A DNA stretch of 64,000 bases from Siphonodentalium dalli (Eukaryota; Mollusca; Scaphopoda; Gadilida; Siphonodentaliidae): NCBI GenBank assembly GCA_032622095.1, contig CP136062.1:248001-312000 (forward strand). The letters run 5' to 3'. The notes below the pieces were generated by a model. That model was given only the letters and a program-made list of their open reading frames with translations, had not been told where the DNA came from and did not search any database. This document shows positions 26,201-41,800 of the stretch, piece after piece (within the stretch, counting starts at the first letter, position 1; each line of letters begins with the position of its first letter). The position numbers and the translations under genes are program-made.

Positions 26201-29200
26201 ATGAGTTCTGTGTCATGGGTTCATAACCAAGTTGATCAATGAAGACATGGGCTGAGATGAGTTCTGTGCCATGGGTTCATAACCAAGTTGATCAATGAAG
26301 ACATGGGCTGAGATGAGTTCTGTGTCATGGGTTCATAACCAAGTTGATCAATGAAAACATGGGCTGAGATGAGTTCTGTGTCATGGGTTCATAATCAAGT
26401 TGATCAATGAAAACATGGGCTGAGATGAGTTCTGTGTCATGGGTTCATAACCAAGTTGATCAATGAAAACATGGGCTGAGATGAGTTCTGTGTCATGGGT
26501 TCATAACCAAGTTGATCAATGAAAACATGGGCTGAGATGAGTTCTGTGTCATGGGTTCATAACCAAGTTGATCAATGAAGACATGGGCTGAGATGAGTTC
26601 TGTGTCATGGGTTCATAACCAAGTTGATCAATGAAAACATGGGCTGAGATGAGTTCTGTGTCATGGGTTCATAATCAAGTTGATCAATGAAAACATGGGC
26701 TGAGATGAGTTCTGTGTCATGGGTTCATAACCAAGTTGATCAATGAAAACATGGGCTGAGATGAGTTCCGTGTCATGGGTTCATAACCAAGTTGATCAAT
26801 GAAGACATGGGCTGAGATGAGTTCTGTGTCATGGGTTCATAACCAAGTTGATCAATGAAAACATGGGCTGAGATGAGTTCTGTGTCATGGGTTCACAACC
26901 AAGTTGATCAATGAAAACATGGGCTGAGATGAGTTCTGTGTCATGGGTTCATAACCAAGTTGATCAATGAAAACATGGGCTGAGATGAGTTCTGTGTCAT
27001 GGGTTCATAACCAAGTTGATCAATGAAAACATGGGCTGAGATGAGTTCTGTGTCATGGGTTCATAACCAAGTTGATCAATGAAAACATGGGCTGAGATGA
27101 TTTCTGTGTCATGGGTTCATAACCAAGTTGATCAATGAAAACATGGGCTGAGATGAGTTCTGTGTCATGGGTTCATAACCAAGTTGATCAATGAAAACAT
27201 GGGCTGAGATGAGTTCTGTGTCATGGGTTCATAACCAAGTTGATCAATGAAGACATGGGCTGAGATGAGTTCTGTGTCATGGGTTCATAACCAAGTTGAT
27301 CAATGAAAACATGGGCTGAGATGAGTTCTGTGTCATGGGTTCATAACCAAGTTGATCAATGAAGACGTGGGCTGAGATGAGTTCTGTGTCATGGGTTCAT
27401 AACCAAGTTGATCAATGAAAACGTGGGCTGAGATGAGTTCTGTGTCATGGGTTCATAACCAAGTTGATCAATGAAGACATGGGCTGAGATGAGTTCTGTG
27501 TCATGGGTTCATAACCAAGTTGATCAATGAAAACATGGGCTGAGATGAGTTCTGTGTCATGGGTTCATAACCAAGTTGATCAATGAAGACATGGGCTGAG
27601 ATGAGTTCTGTGCCATGGGTTCATAACCAAGTTGATCAATGAAAACATGGGTTGAGATGAGTTCTGTGTCATGGGTTCATAACCAAGTTGATCAATGAAA
27701 ACATGGGCTGAGATGAGTTCTGTGTCATGGGTTCATAACCAAGTTGATCAATGAAAACATGGGCTGAGATGAGTTCTGTGTCATGGGTTCATAACCAAGT
27801 TGATCAATGAAAACATGGGCTGAGATGAGTTCTGTGTCATGGGTTCATAACCAAGTTGATCAATGAAAACATGGGCTGAGATGAGTTCTGTGTCATGGGT
27901 TCATAACCAAGTTGATCAATGAAAACATGGGCTGAGATGAGTTCTGTGTCATGGGTTCATAATCAAGTTGATCAATGAAAACATGGGCTGAGATGAGTTC
28001 TGTGTCATGGGTTCATAACCAAGTTGATCAATGAAAACATGGGCTGAGATGAGTTCTGTGTCATGGGTTCATAACCAAGTTGATCAATGAAAACATGGGC
28101 TGAGATGAGTTCTGTGTCATGGGTTCATAACCAAGTTGATCAATGAAGACATGGGCTGAGATGAGTTCTGTGTCATGGGTTCATAACCAAGTTGATCAAT
28201 GAAAACATGGGCTGAGATGAGTTATGTGTCATGGGTTCATAATCAAGTTGATCAATGAAAACATGGGCTGAGATGAGTTCTGTGTCATGGGTTCATAACC
28301 AAGTTGATCAATGAAAACATGGGCTGAGATGAGTTCCGTGTCATGGGTTCATAACCAAGTTGATCAATGAAGACATGGGCTGAGATGAGTTCTGTGTCAT
28401 GGGTTCATAACCAAGTTGATCAATGAAAACGTGGGCTGAGATGAGTTCTGTGTCATGGGTTCATAACCAAGTTGATCAATGAAGACATGGGCTGAGATGA
28501 GTTCTGTGTCATGGGTTCATAACCAAGTTGATCAATGAAAACATGGGCTGAGATGAGTTCTGTGTCATGGGTTCATAACCAAGTTGATCAATGAAAACAT
28601 GGGCTGTGATGAGTTCTGTGTCATGGGTTCATAACCAAGTTGATCAATGAAGACATGGGCTGAGATGAGTTCTGTGCCATGGGTTCATAACCAAGTTGAT
28701 CAATGAAGACATGGGCTGAGATGAGTTCTGTGTCATGGGTTCATAACCAAGTTGATCAATGAAAACATGGGCTGAGATGAGTTCTGTGTCATGGGTTCAT
28801 AATCAAGTTGATCAATGAAAACATGGGCTGAGATGAGTTCTGTGTCATGGGTTCATAACCAAGTTGATCAATGAAAACATGGGCTGAGATGAGTTCTGTG
28901 TCATGGGTTCATAACCAAGTTGATCAATGAAAACATGGGCTGAGATGAGTTCTGTGTCATGGGTTCATAACCAAGTTGATCAATGAAGACATGGGCTGAG
29001 ATGAGTTCTGTGTCATGGGTTCATAACCAAGTTGATCAATGAAAACATGGGCTGAGATGAGTTCTGTGTCATGGGTTCATAATCAAGTTGATCAATGAAA
29101 ACATGGGCTGAGATGAGTTCTGTGTCATGGGTTCATAACCAAGTTGATCAATGAAAACATGGGCTGAGATGAGTTCCGTGTCATGGGTTCATAACCAAGT

Positions 29201-32200
29201 TGATCAATGAAGACATGGGCTGAGATGAGTTCTGTGTCATGGGTTCATAACCAAGTTGATCAATGAAAACATGGGCTGAGATGAGTTCTGTGTCATGGGT
29301 TCACAACCAAGTTGATCAATGAAAACATGGGCTGAGATGAGTTCTGTGTCATGGGTTCATAACCAAGTTGATCAATGAAAACATGGGCTGAGATGAGTTC
29401 TGTGTCATGGGTTCATAACCAAGTTGATCAATGAAAACATGGGCTGAGATGAGTTCTGTGTCATGGGTTCATAACCAAGTTGATCAATGAAAACATGGGC
29501 TGAGATGATTTCTGTGTCATGGGTTCATAACCAAGTTGATCAATGAAAACATGGGCTGAGATGAGTTCTGTGTCATGGGTTCATAACCAAGTTGATCAAT
29601 GAAAACATGGGCTGAGATGAGTTCTGTGTCATGGGTTCATAACCAAGTTGATCAATGAAGACATGGGCTGAGATGAGTTCTGTGTCATGGGTTCATAACC
29701 AAGTTGATCAATGAAAACATGGGCTGAGATGAGTTCTGTGTCATGGGTTCATAACCAAGTTGATCAATGAAGACGTGGGCTGAGATGAGTTCTGTGTCAT
29801 GGGTTCATAACCAAGTTGATCAATGAAAACGTGGGCTGAGATGAGTTCTGTGTCATGGGTTCATAACCAAGTTGATCAATGAAGACATGGGCTGAGATGA
29901 GTTCTGTGTCATGGGTTCATAACCAAGTTGATCAATGAAAACATGGGCTGAGATGAGTTCTGTGTCATGGGTTCATAACCAAGTTGATCAATGAAGACAT
30001 GGGCTGAGATGAGTTCTGTGCCATGGGTTCATAACCAAGTTGATCAATGAAAACATGGGTTGAGATGAGTTCTGTGTCATGGGTTCATAACCAAGTTGAT
30101 CAATGAAAACATGGGCTGAGATGAGTTCTGTGTCATGGGTTCATAACCAAGTTGATCAATGAAAACATGGGCTGAGATGAGTTCTGTGTCATGGGTTCAT
30201 AACCAAGTTGATCAATGAAAACATGGGCTGAGATGAGTTCTGTGTCATGGGTTCATAACCAAGTTGATCAATGAAAACATGGGCTGAGATGAGTTCTGTG
30301 TCATGGGTTCATAACCAAGTTGATCAATGAAAACATGGGCTGAGATGAGTTCTGTGTCATGGGTTCATAATCAAGTTGATCAATGAAAACATGGGCTGAG
30401 ATGAGTTCTGTGTCATGGGTTCATAACCAAGTTGATCAATGAAAACATGGGCTGAGATGAGTTCTGTGTCATGGGTTCATAACCAAGTTGATCAATGAAA
30501 ACATGGGCTGAGATGAGTTCTGTGTCATGGGTTCATAACCAAGTTGATCAATGAAGACATGGGCTGAGATGAGTTCTGTGTCATGGGTTCATAACCAAGT
30601 TGATCAATGAAAACATGGGCTGAGATGAGTTCTGTGTCATGGGTTCATAATCAAGTTGATCAATGAAAACATGGGCTGAGATGAGTTCTGTGTCATGGGT
30701 TCATAACCAAGTTGATCAATGAAAACATGGGCTGAGATGAGTTCCGTGTCATGGGTTCATAACCAAGTTGATCAATGAAGACATGGGCTGAGATGAGTTC
30801 TGTGTCATGGGTTCATAACCAAGTTGATCAATGAAGACATGGGCTGAGATGAATTCTGTGTCATGGGTTCACAACCAAGTTGATCAATGAAAACATGGGC
30901 TGAGATGAGTTCTGTGTCATGGGTTCATAACCAAGTTGATCAATGAAGACATGGGCTGAGATGAGTTCTGTGTCATGGGTTCATAACCAAGTTGATCAAT
31001 GAAAACATGGGCTGAGATGAGTTCTGTGTCATGGGTTCATAATCAAGTTGATCAATGAAAACATGGGCTGAGATGAGTTCTGTGTCATGGGTTCATAACC
31101 AAGTTGATCAATGAAAACATGGGCTGAGATGAGTTCCGTGTCATGGGTTCATAACCAAGTTGATCAATGAAGACATGGGCTGAGATGAGTTCTGTGTCAT
31201 GGGTTCATAACCAAGTTGATCAATGAAAACATGGGCTGAGATGAGTTCTGTGTCATGGGTTCACAACCAAGTTGATCAATGAAAACATGGGCTGAAATGA
31301 GTTCTGTGTCATGGGTTCATAACCAAGTTGATCAATGAAAACATGGGCTGAGATGAGTTCTGTGTCATGGGTTCATAACCAAGTTGATCAATGAAAACAT
31401 GGGCTGAGATGATTTCTGTGTCATGGGTTCATAACCAAGTTGATCAATGAAAACATGGGCTGAGATGAGTTCTGTGTCATGGGTTCATAACCAAGTTGAT
31501 CAATGAAAACATGGGCTGAGATGAGTTCTGTGTCATGGGTTCATAACCAAGTTGATCAATGAAGACATGGGCTGAGATGAGTTCTGTGTCATGGGTTCAT
31601 AACCAAGTTGATCAATGAAAACATGGGCTGAGATGAGTTCTGTGTCATGGGTTCATAACCAAGTTGATCAATGAAGACGTGGGCTGAGATGAGTTCTGTG
31701 TCATGGGTTCATAACCAAGTTGATCAATGAAAACGTGGGCTGAGATGAGTTCTGTGTCATGGGTTCATAACCAAGTTGATCAATGAAGACATGGGCTGAG
31801 ATGAGTTCTGTGTCATGGGTTCATAACCAAGTTGATCAATGAAAACATGGGCTGAGATGAGTTCTGTGTCATGGGTTCATAACCAAGTTGATCAATGAAG
31901 ACATGGGCTGAGATGAGTTCTGTGCCATGGGTTCATAACCAAGTTGATCAATGAAAACATGGGTTGAGATGAGTTCTGTGTCATGGGTTCATAACCAAGT
32001 TGATCAATGAAAACATGGGCTGAGATGAGTTCTGTGTCATGGGTTCATAACCAAGTTGATCAATGAAAACATGGGCTGAGATGAGTTCTGTGTCATGGGT
32101 TCATAACCAAGTTGATCAATGAAAACATGGGCTGAGATGAGTTCTGTGTCATGGGTTCATAACCAAGTTGATCAATGAAAACATGGGCTGAGATGAGTTC

Positions 32201-33720
32201 TGTGTCATGGGTTCATAACCAAGTTGATCAATGAAGACATGAGCTGAGATGAGTTCTGTGTCATGGGTTCATAACCAAGTTGATCAATGAAGACATGGGC
32301 TGAGATGAGTTCTGTGTCATGGGTTCATAACCAAGTTGATCAATGAAAACATGGGCTGAGATGAGTTCTGTGTCATGGGTTCATAACCAAGTTGATCAAT
32401 GAAAACATGGGCTGAGATGAGTTCTGTGTCATGGGTTCATAAACAAGTTGATCAATGAAAACATGGGCTGAGATGAGTTCCGTGTCATGGGTTCATAACC
32501 AAGTTGATCAATGAAGACATGGGCTGAGATGAGTTCTGTGTCATGGGTTCATAACCAAGTTGATCAATGAAAACATGGGCTGAGATGAGTTCTGTGTCAT
32601 GGGTTCATAACCAAGTTGATCAATGAAAACATGGGCTGAGATGAGTTCTGTGTCATGGGTTCATAACCAAGTTGATCAATGAAAACATGGGCTGAGATGA
32701 GTTCTGTGTCATGGGTTCATAACCAAGTTGATCAATGAAAACATGGGCTGAGATGAGTTCTGTGTCATGGGTTCATAACCAAGTTGATCAATGAAAACAT
32801 GGGCTGAGATGAGTTCTGTGTCATGGGTTCATAACCAAGTTGATCAATGAAAACATGGGCTGAGATGAGTTCTGTGTCATGGGTTCATAACCAAGTTGAT
32901 CAATGAAAACATGGGCTGAGATGAGTTCTGTGTCATGGGTTCATAACCAAGTTGATAAATGAAGACATGGGCTGAGATGAGTTCTGTGTCATGGGTTCAT
33001 AACCAAGTTGATCAATGAAGACATGGGCTGAGATGAGTTCTGTGTCATGGGTTCATAACCAAGTTGATCAATGAAAACATGGGCTGAGATGAGTTCTGTG
33101 TCATGGGTTCATAACCAAGTTGATCAATGAAAACATGGGCTGAGATGAGTTCTGTGTCATGGGTTCATAACCAAGTTGATCAATGAAAACATGGGCTGAG
33201 ATGATTTCTGTGTCATGGGTTCATAACCAAGTTGATCAATGAAAACATGGGCTGAGATGAGTTCTGTGTCATGGGTTCATAACCAAGTTGATCAATGAAA
33301 ACATGGGCTGAGATGAGTTCTGTGTCATGGGTTCATAACCAAGTTGATCAATGAAGACATGGGCTGAGATGAGTTCTGTGTCATGGGTTCATAACCAAGT
33401 TGATCAATGAAAACATGGGCTGAGATGAGTTCTGTGTCATGGGTTCATAACCAAGTTGATCAATGAAGACGTGGGCTGAGATGAGTTCTGTGTCATGGGT
33501 TCATAACCAAGTTGATCAATGAAAACGTGGGCTGAGATGAGTTCTGTGTCATGGGTTCATAACCAAGTTGATCAATGAAGACATGGGCTGAGATGAGTTC
33601 TGTGTCATGGGTTCATAACCAAGTTGATCAATGAAAACATGGGCTGAGATGAGTTCTGTGTCATGGGTTCATAACCAAGTTGATCAATGAAGACATGGGC
33701 TGAGATGAGTTCTGTCCCAT
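26200..33720. repeat. Higher-order family spaced 2,408, 1,904 and 1,792 bp
   Basis: Variant T2 (GATGATTTCTG) has its T-run at 27,101, 29,509, 31,413 and 33,205, spaced 43, 34 and 32 monomers. In each copy a G41-G44 double variant (GAAGACGTGG) starts exactly 260 bp later (27,361; 29,769; 31,673; 33,465), a G44 unit follows one monomer on, and C10 lies 509 bp after T2 (27,610; 30,018; 31,922; 33,714, the last with an extra change to GTCCC). Other matches at 2,408 bp are A5-T24 (25,814 and 28,222) and T52 (GGGCTGTGATG, 26,195 and 28,603). T49 (GGGTTGAG) follows C10 by 42 bp in three of the copies. No indel occurs in the segment. Confidence 0.9.
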
Positions 33721-35880
33721 GGGTTCATAACCAAGTTGATCAATGAAAACATGGGCTGAGATGAGTTCTGTGTCATGGGTTCATAACCAAGTTGATCAAT
33801 GAAAACATGGGCTGAGATGAGTTCTGTGTCATGGGTTCATAACCAAGTTGATCAATGAAAACATGGGCTGAGATGAGTTCTGTGTCATGGGTTCATAACC
33901 AAGTTGATCAATGAAAACATGGGCTGAGATGAGTTCTGTGTCATGGGTTCATAACCAAGTTGATCAATGAAAACAAGGGCTGAGATGAGTTCTGTGTCAT
34001 GGGTTCATAACCAAGTTGATCAATGAAGACATGGGCTGAGATGAGTTCTGTGTCATGGGTTCATAACCAAGTTGATCAATGAAGACATGGGCTGAGATGA
34101 GTTCTGTGTCATGGGTTCATAACCAAGTTGATCAATGAAAACATGGGCTGAGATGAGTTCTGTGTCATGGGTTCATAACCAAGTTGATCAATGAAAACAT
34201 GGGCTGAGATGAGTTCTGTGTCATGGGTTCATAAACAAGTTGATCAATGAAAACATGGGCTGAGATGAGTTCCGTGTCATGGGTTCATAACCAAGTTGAT
34301 CAATGAAGGCATGGGCTGAGATGAGTTCTGTGTCATGGGTTCATAACCAAGTTGATCAATGAAAACATGGGCTGAGATGAGTTCTGTGTCATGGGTTCAT
34401 AACCAAGTTGATCAATGAAAACATGGGCTGAGATGAGTTCTGTGTCATGGGTTCATAACCAAGTTGATCAATGAAAACATGGGCTGAGATGAGTTCTGTG
34501 TCATGGGTTCATAACCAAGTTGATCAATGAAAACATGGGCTGAGATGAGTTCTGTGTCATGGGTTCATAACCAAGTTGATCAATGAAAACATGGGCTGAG
34601 ATGAGTTCTGTGTCATGGGTTCATAACCAAGTTGATCAATGAAAACATGGGCTGAGATGAGTTCTGTGTCATGGGTTCATAACCAAGTTGATCAATGAAA
34701 ACATGGGCTGAGATGAGTTCTGTGTCATGGGTTCATAACCAAGTTGATCAATGAAGACATGGGCTGAGATGAGTTCTGTGTCATGGGTTCATAACCAAGT
34801 TGATCAATGAAAACATGGGCTGAGATGAGTTCTGTGTCATGGGTTCATAACCAAGTTGATCAATGAAGACATGGGCTGAGATGAGTTCTGTGTCATGGGT
34901 TCATAACCAAGTTGATCAATGAAAACGTGGGCTGAGATGACTTCTGTGTCATGGGTTCATAACCAAGTTGATGAATGAAGACATGGGCTGAGATGAGTTC
35001 TGTGTCATGGGTTCATAACCAAGTTGATCAATGAAAACATGGGCTGAGATGAGTTCTGTGTCATGGGTTCATAACCAAGTTGATCAATGAAGACATGGGC
35101 TGAGATGAGTTCTGTGCCATGGGTTCATAACCAAGTTGATCAATGAAAACATGGGCTGAGATGAGTTCTGTGTCATGGGTTCATAACCAAGTTGATCAAT
35201 GAAAACATGGGCTGAGATGAGTTCTGTGTCATGGGTTCATAACCAAGTTGATCAATGAAAACATGGGCTGAGATGAGTTCTGTGTCATGGGTTCATAACC
35301 AAGTTGATCAATGAAAACATGGGCTGAGATGAGTTCTGTGTCATGGGTTCATAACCAAGTTGATCAATGAAGACATGGGCTGAGATGAGTTCTGTGTCAT
35401 GGGTTCATAACCAAGTTGATCAATGAAGACATGGGCTGAGATGAGTTCTGTGTCATGGGTTCATAACCAAGTTGATCAATGAAAACATGGGCTGAGATGA
35501 GTTCTGTGTCATGGGTTCATAACCAAGTTGATCAATGAAAACATGGGCTGAGATGAGTTCTGTGTCATGGGTTCATTACCAAGTTGATCAATGAAAACAT
35601 GGGCTGAGATGAGTTCTGTGTCATGGGTTCATAACCAAGTTGATCAATGAAAACATGGGCTGAGATGAGTTCCGTGTAATGGGTTCATAACCAAGTTGAT
35701 CAATGAAGACATGGGCTGAGATGAGTTCTGTGTCATGGGTTCATAACCAAGTTGATCAATGAAAACATGGGCTGAGATGAGTTCTGTGTCATGGGTTCAT
35801 AACCAAGTTGATCAATGAAGACATGGGCTGAGATGAGTTCTGTGTCATGGGTTCATAACCAAGTTGATCAATGAAAACAT
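33721..35880. repeat. Mixed near-consensus stretch with private variants
   Basis: This stretch is mostly consensus and G41 monomers. It continues the 1,792-bp relation for a while: A24 (CATAAACAAG) occurs at 32,441 and again at 34,233. Many single changes are seen only once here, such as A45 (AACAAGGGC near 33,975), G42 (GAAGGCATGG near 34,309), C2 (GATGACTTCTG near 34,941), GTTGATGAATG near 34,972, CATTACC near 35,577 and GTGTAATGG near 35,678. C10 recurs at 35,114. The density of private changes suggests it has been copied less recently than its neighbours. Confidence 0.7.
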
Positions 35881-38800
35881 GGGCTGAGATGAGTTCCGTG
35901 TCATGGGTTCATAACCAAGTTGATCAATGAAAACATGGGCTGAGATGAGTTCTGTGTCATGGGTTCATAACCAAGTTGATCAATGAAAACATGGGCTGAG
36001 ATGAGTTCTGTGTCATGGGTTCATAACCAAGTTGATCAATGAAAACATGGGCTGAGATGAGTTCTGTGTCATGGGTTCATAACCAAGTTGATCAATGAAA
36101 ACATGGGCTGAGATGAGTTCTGTGTCATGGGTTCATAACCAAGTTGATCAATGAAAACATGGGCTGAGATGAGTTCTGTGTCATGGGTTCATAACCAAGT
36201 TGATCAATGAAAACATGGGCTGAGATGAGTTCTGTGTCATGGGTTCATAACCAAGTTGATCAATGAAAACATGGGCTGAGATTAGTTCTGTGTCATGGGT
36301 TCATAACCAAGTTGATCAATGAAGACATGGGCTGAGATGAGTTCTGTGTGATGGGTTCATAACCAAGTTGATCAATGAAAACATGGGCTGAGATGAGTTC
36401 TGTGTCATGGGTTCATAACCAAGTTGATCAATGAAGACATGGGCTGAGATGAGTTCTGTGTCATGGGTTCATAACCAAGTTGATCAATGAAAACATGGGC
36501 TGAGATGAGTTCTGTGTCATGGGTTCATAACCAAGTTGATCAATGAAGACATGGGCTGAGATGAGTTCTGTGTCATGGGTTCATAACCAAGTTGATCAAT
36601 GAAAACATGGGCTGAGATGAGTTCTGTGTCATGGGTTCATAACCAAGTTGATCAATGAAAACATGGGCTGAGATGAGTTCTGTGCCATGGGTTCATAAAC
36701 AAGTTGATCAATGAAAACATGGGCTGAGATGAGTTCTGTGTCATGGGTTCATAACCAAGTTGATCAATGAAAACATGGGATGAGATGAGTTCTGTGTCAT
36801 GGGTTCATAACCAAGTTGATCAATGAAAACGTGGGCTGAGATAAGTTCTGTGTCATGGCTTCATAACCAAGTTGATCAATGAAGACATGGTCTGAGATGA
36901 GTTCTGTGTCATGGGTTCATAACCAAGTTGATCAATGAAGACATGGGCTGAGATGAGTTCTGTGTCATGGGTTCATAACCAAGTTGATCAATGAAAACAT
37001 GGGCTGAGATGAGTTCTGTGTCATGGGTTCATAACCAAGTTGATCAATGAAGACATGGGCTGAGATGAGTTCTGTGTCATGGGTTCATAACCAAGTTGAT
37101 CAATGAAAACATGGGCTGAGATGAGTTCTGTGTCATGGGTTCATAATCAAGTTGATCAATGAAAACATGGGCTGAGATTAGTTCTGTGTCATGGGTTCAT
37201 AACCAAGTTGATCAATGAAAACATGGGCTGAGATGAGTTCCGTGTCATGGGTTCATAACCAAGTTGATCAATGCAGACATGGGCTGAGATGAGTTCTGTG
37301 TCATGGGTTCATAACCAAGTTGATCAATGAAGACATGGGCTGAGATGAGTTCTGTGTCATGGGTTCATAACCAAGTTGATCAATGAAAACATGGGCTGAG
37401 ATGAGTTCTGTGTCATGGGTTCATAACCAAGTTGATCAATGAAAACATGGGCTGAGATGAGTTCTGTGTCATGGGTTCATAACCAAGTTGATCAATGAAA
37501 ACATGGGCTGAGATGAGTTCTGTGTCATGGGTTCATAACCAAGTTGATCAATGAAAACATGGGCTGAGATGAGTTCCGTGTCATGGGTTCATAACCAAGT
37601 TGATCAATGAAGACATGGGCTGAGATGAGTTCTGTGTCATGGGTTCATAACCAAGTTGATCAATGAAAACATGGGCTGAGATGAGTTCTGTGTCATGGGT
37701 TCATAACCAAGTTGATCAAATGAAGACATGGGCTGAGATGAGTTCTGTGTCATGGGTTCATAACCAAGTTGATCAATGAAAACATGGGCGCAGATGAGTT
37801 CTGTGTCATGGGTTCATAATCAAGTTGAACAATGAAAACATGGGCTGAGATGAGTTATGTGTCATGGGTTCATAACCAAGTTGATCAATGAAAACATGGG
37901 CTGAGATGAGTTCTGTGTCATGGGTTCATAACCAAGTTGATCAATGAAAACATGGGCTGAGATGAGTTCTGTGTCATGGGTTCATAACCAAGTTGATCAA
38001 TGAAAACATGGGCTGAGATGAGTTCTGTGTCATGGGTTCATAACCAAGTTGATCAATGAAAACATGGGCTGAGATGAGTTCTGTGTCATGGGTTCATAAC
38101 CAAGTTGATCAATGAAGACATGGGCTGAGATGAGTTCTGTGTCATGGGTTCATAACCAAGTTGATCAATGAAAACATGGGCTGAGATTAGTTCTGTGTCA
38201 TGGGTTCATAACCAAGTTGATCAATGAAGACATGGGCTGAGATGAGTTCTGTGTCATGGGTTCATAACCAAGTTGATCAATGAAAACATGGGCTGAGATG
38301 AGTTCTGTGTCATGGGTTCATAACCAAGTTGATCAATGACGACATGGGCTGAGATGAGTTCTGTGTCATGGGTTCATAACCAAGTTGATCAATGAAAACA
38401 TGGGCTGAGATGAGTTCTGTGTCATGGGTTCATAACCAAGTTGATCAATGAAGACATGGGCTGAGATGAGTTCTGTGCCATGGGTTCATAACCAAGTTGA
38501 TCAATGAAAACATGGGCTGAGATGAGTTCTGTGTCATGGGTTCATAACCAAGTTGATCAATGAAAACATGGGCTGAGATGAGTTCTGTGTCATGGGTTCA
38601 TAACCAAGTTGATCAATGAAAACATGGGCTGAGATGAGTTCTGTGTCATGGGTTCATAACCAAGTTGATCAATGAAAACATGGGCTGAGATGAGTTCTGT
38701 GTCATGGGTTCATAACCAAGTTGATCAATGAAAACATGGGCTGAGATGAGTTCTGTGTCATGGGTTCATAACCAAGTTGATCAATGAAGACATGGGCTGA

Positions 38801-41800
38801 GATGAGTTCTGTGTCATGGGTTCATAACCAAGTTGATCAATGAAGACATGGGCTGAGATGAGTTCTGTGTCATGGGTTCATAACCAAGTTGATCAATGAA
38901 AACATGGGCTGAGATGAGTTCTGTGTCATGGGTTCATAACCAAGTTGATCAATGAAAACATGGGCTGAGATGAGTTCTGTGTCATGGGTTCATAACCAAG
39001 TTGATCAATGAAAACATGGGCTGAGATGAGTTCCGTATCATGGGTTCATAACCAAGTTGATCAATGAAGACATGGGCTGAGATGAGTTCTGTGTCATGGG
39101 TTCATAACCAAGTTGATCAATGAAAACATGGGCTGAGATGAGTTCTGTGTCATGGGTTCATAACCAAGTTGATCAATGAAAACATGGGCTGAGATGAGTT
39201 CTGTGTCATGGGTTCATAACCAAGTTGATCAATGAAAACATGGGCTGAGATGAGTTCTGTGTCATGGGTTCATAACCAAGTTGATCAATGAAAACATGGG
39301 CTGAGATGAATTCTGTGTCATGGGTTCATAACCAAGTTGATCAATGAAGACATGGGCTGAGATGAGTTCTGTGTCATGGGTTCATAACCAAGTTGATCAA
39401 TGAAAACATGGGCTGAGATGAGTTCTGTGTCATGGGTTCATAACCAAGTTGATCAATGAAAACATGGGCTGAGATGAGTTCTGTGTCATGGGTTCATAAC
39501 CAAGTTGATCAATGAAAACATGGGCTGAGATGAGTTCTGTGTCATGGGTTCATAACCAAGTTGATCAATGAAAACATGGGCTGAGATGAGTTCTGTGTCA
39601 TGGGTTCATAACCAAGTTGATCAATGAAGACATGGGCTGAGATGAGTTCTGTGTCATGGGTTCATAACCAAGTTGATCAATGAAAACATGGGCTGAGATG
39701 AGTTCTGTGTCATGGGTGCATAACCAAGTTGATCAATGAAGACATGGGCTGAGATGAGTTCTGTGTCATGGGTTCATAACCAAGTTGATCAATGAAAACG
39801 TGGGCTGAGATGAGTTCTGTGTCATGGGTTCATAACCAAGTTGATCAATGAAGACATGGGCTGAGATGAGTTCTGTGTCATGGGTTCATAACCAAGTTGA
39901 TCAATGAAAACATGGGCTGAGATGAGTTCTGTGTCATGGGTTCATAACCAAGTTGATCAATGACGACATGGGCTGAGATGAGTTCTGTGCCATGGGTTCA
40001 TAACCAAGTTGATCAATGAAAACATGGGCTGAGATGAGTTCTGTGTCATGGGTTCATAACCAAGTTGATCAATGAAAACATGGGCTGAGATGAGTTCTGT
40101 GTCATGGGTTCATAACCAAGTTGATCAATGAAAACATGGGCTGAGATGAGTTCTGTGTCATGGGTTCATAACCAAGTTGATCAATGAAAACTTGGGCTGA
40201 GATGAGTTCTGTGTCATGGGTTCATAACCAAGTTGATCAATGAAAACATGGGCTGAGATGAGTTCTGTGTCATGGGTTCATAACCAAGTTGATCAATGAA
40301 GACATGGGCTGAGATGAGTTCTGTGTCATGGGTTCATAACCAAGTTGATCAATGAAAACATGGGCTGAGATGAGTTCCGTGTCATGGGTTCATAACCAAG
40401 TTGATCAATGAAAACATGGGCTGAGATGAGTTCTGTGTCATGGGTTCATAACCAAGTTGATCAATGAAAACATGGGCTGAGATGAGTTCTGTGTCATGGG
40501 TTCATAACCAAGTTGATCAATGAAAACATGGGCTGAGATGAGTTCTGTGTCATGGGTTCATAACCAAGTTGATCAATGAAAACATGGGCTGAGATGAGTT
40601 CTGTGTCATGGGTTCATAACCAAGTTGATCAATGAAAACATGGGCTGAGATGAGTTCTGTGTCATGGGTTCATAACCAAGTTGATCAATGAAAACATGGG
40701 CTGAGATGAGTTCTGTGTCATGGGTTCATAACCAAGTTGATCAATGAAAACATGGGCTGAGATTAGTTCTGTGTCATGGGTTCATAACCAAGTTGATCAA
40801 TGAAGACATGGGCTGAGATGAGTTCTGTGTGATGGGTTCATAACCAAGTTGATCAATGAAAACATGGGCTGAGATGAGTTCTGTGTCATGGGTTCATAAC
40901 CAAGTTGATCAATGAAGACATGGGCTGAGATGAGTTCTGTGTCATGGGTTCATAACCAAGTTGATCAATGAAAACATGGGCTGAGATGAGTTCTGTGTCA
41001 TGGGTTCATAACCAAGTTGATCAATGAAGACATGGGCTGAGATGAGTTCTGTGTCATGGGTTCATAACCAAGTTGATCAATGAAAACATGGGCTGAGATG
41101 AGTTCTGTGTCATGGGTTCATAACCAAGTTGATCAATGAAAACATGGGCTGAGATGAGTTCTGTGCCATGGGTTCATAACCAAGTTGATCAATGAAAACA
41201 TGGGCTGAGATGAGTTCTGTGTCATGGGTTCATAACCAAGTTGATCAATGAAAACATGGGATGAGATGAGTTCTGTGTCATGGGTTCATAACCAAGTTGA
41301 TCAATGAAAACGTGGGCTGAGATAAGTTCTGTGTCATGGGTTCATAACCAAGTTGATCAATGAAGACATGGGCTGAGATGAGTTCTGTGTCATGGGTTCA
41401 TAACCAAGTTGATCAATGAAGACATGGGCTGAGATGAGTTCTGTGTCATGGGTTCATAACCAAGTTGATCAATGAAAACATGGGCTGAGATGAGTTCTGT
41501 GTCATGGGTTCATAACCAAGTTGATCAATGAAGACATGGGCTGAGATGAGTTCTGTGTCATGGGTTCATAACCAAGTTGATCAATGAAAACATGGGCTGA
41601 GATGAGTTCTGTGTCATGGGTTCATAATCAAGTTGATCAATGAAAACATGGGCTGAGATTAGTTCTGTGTCATGGGTTCATAACCAAGTTGATCAATGAA
41701 AACATGGGCTGAGATGAGTTCCGTGTCATGGGTTCATAACCAAGTTGATCAATGCAGACATGGGCTGAGATGAGTTCTGTGTCATGGGTTCATAACCAAG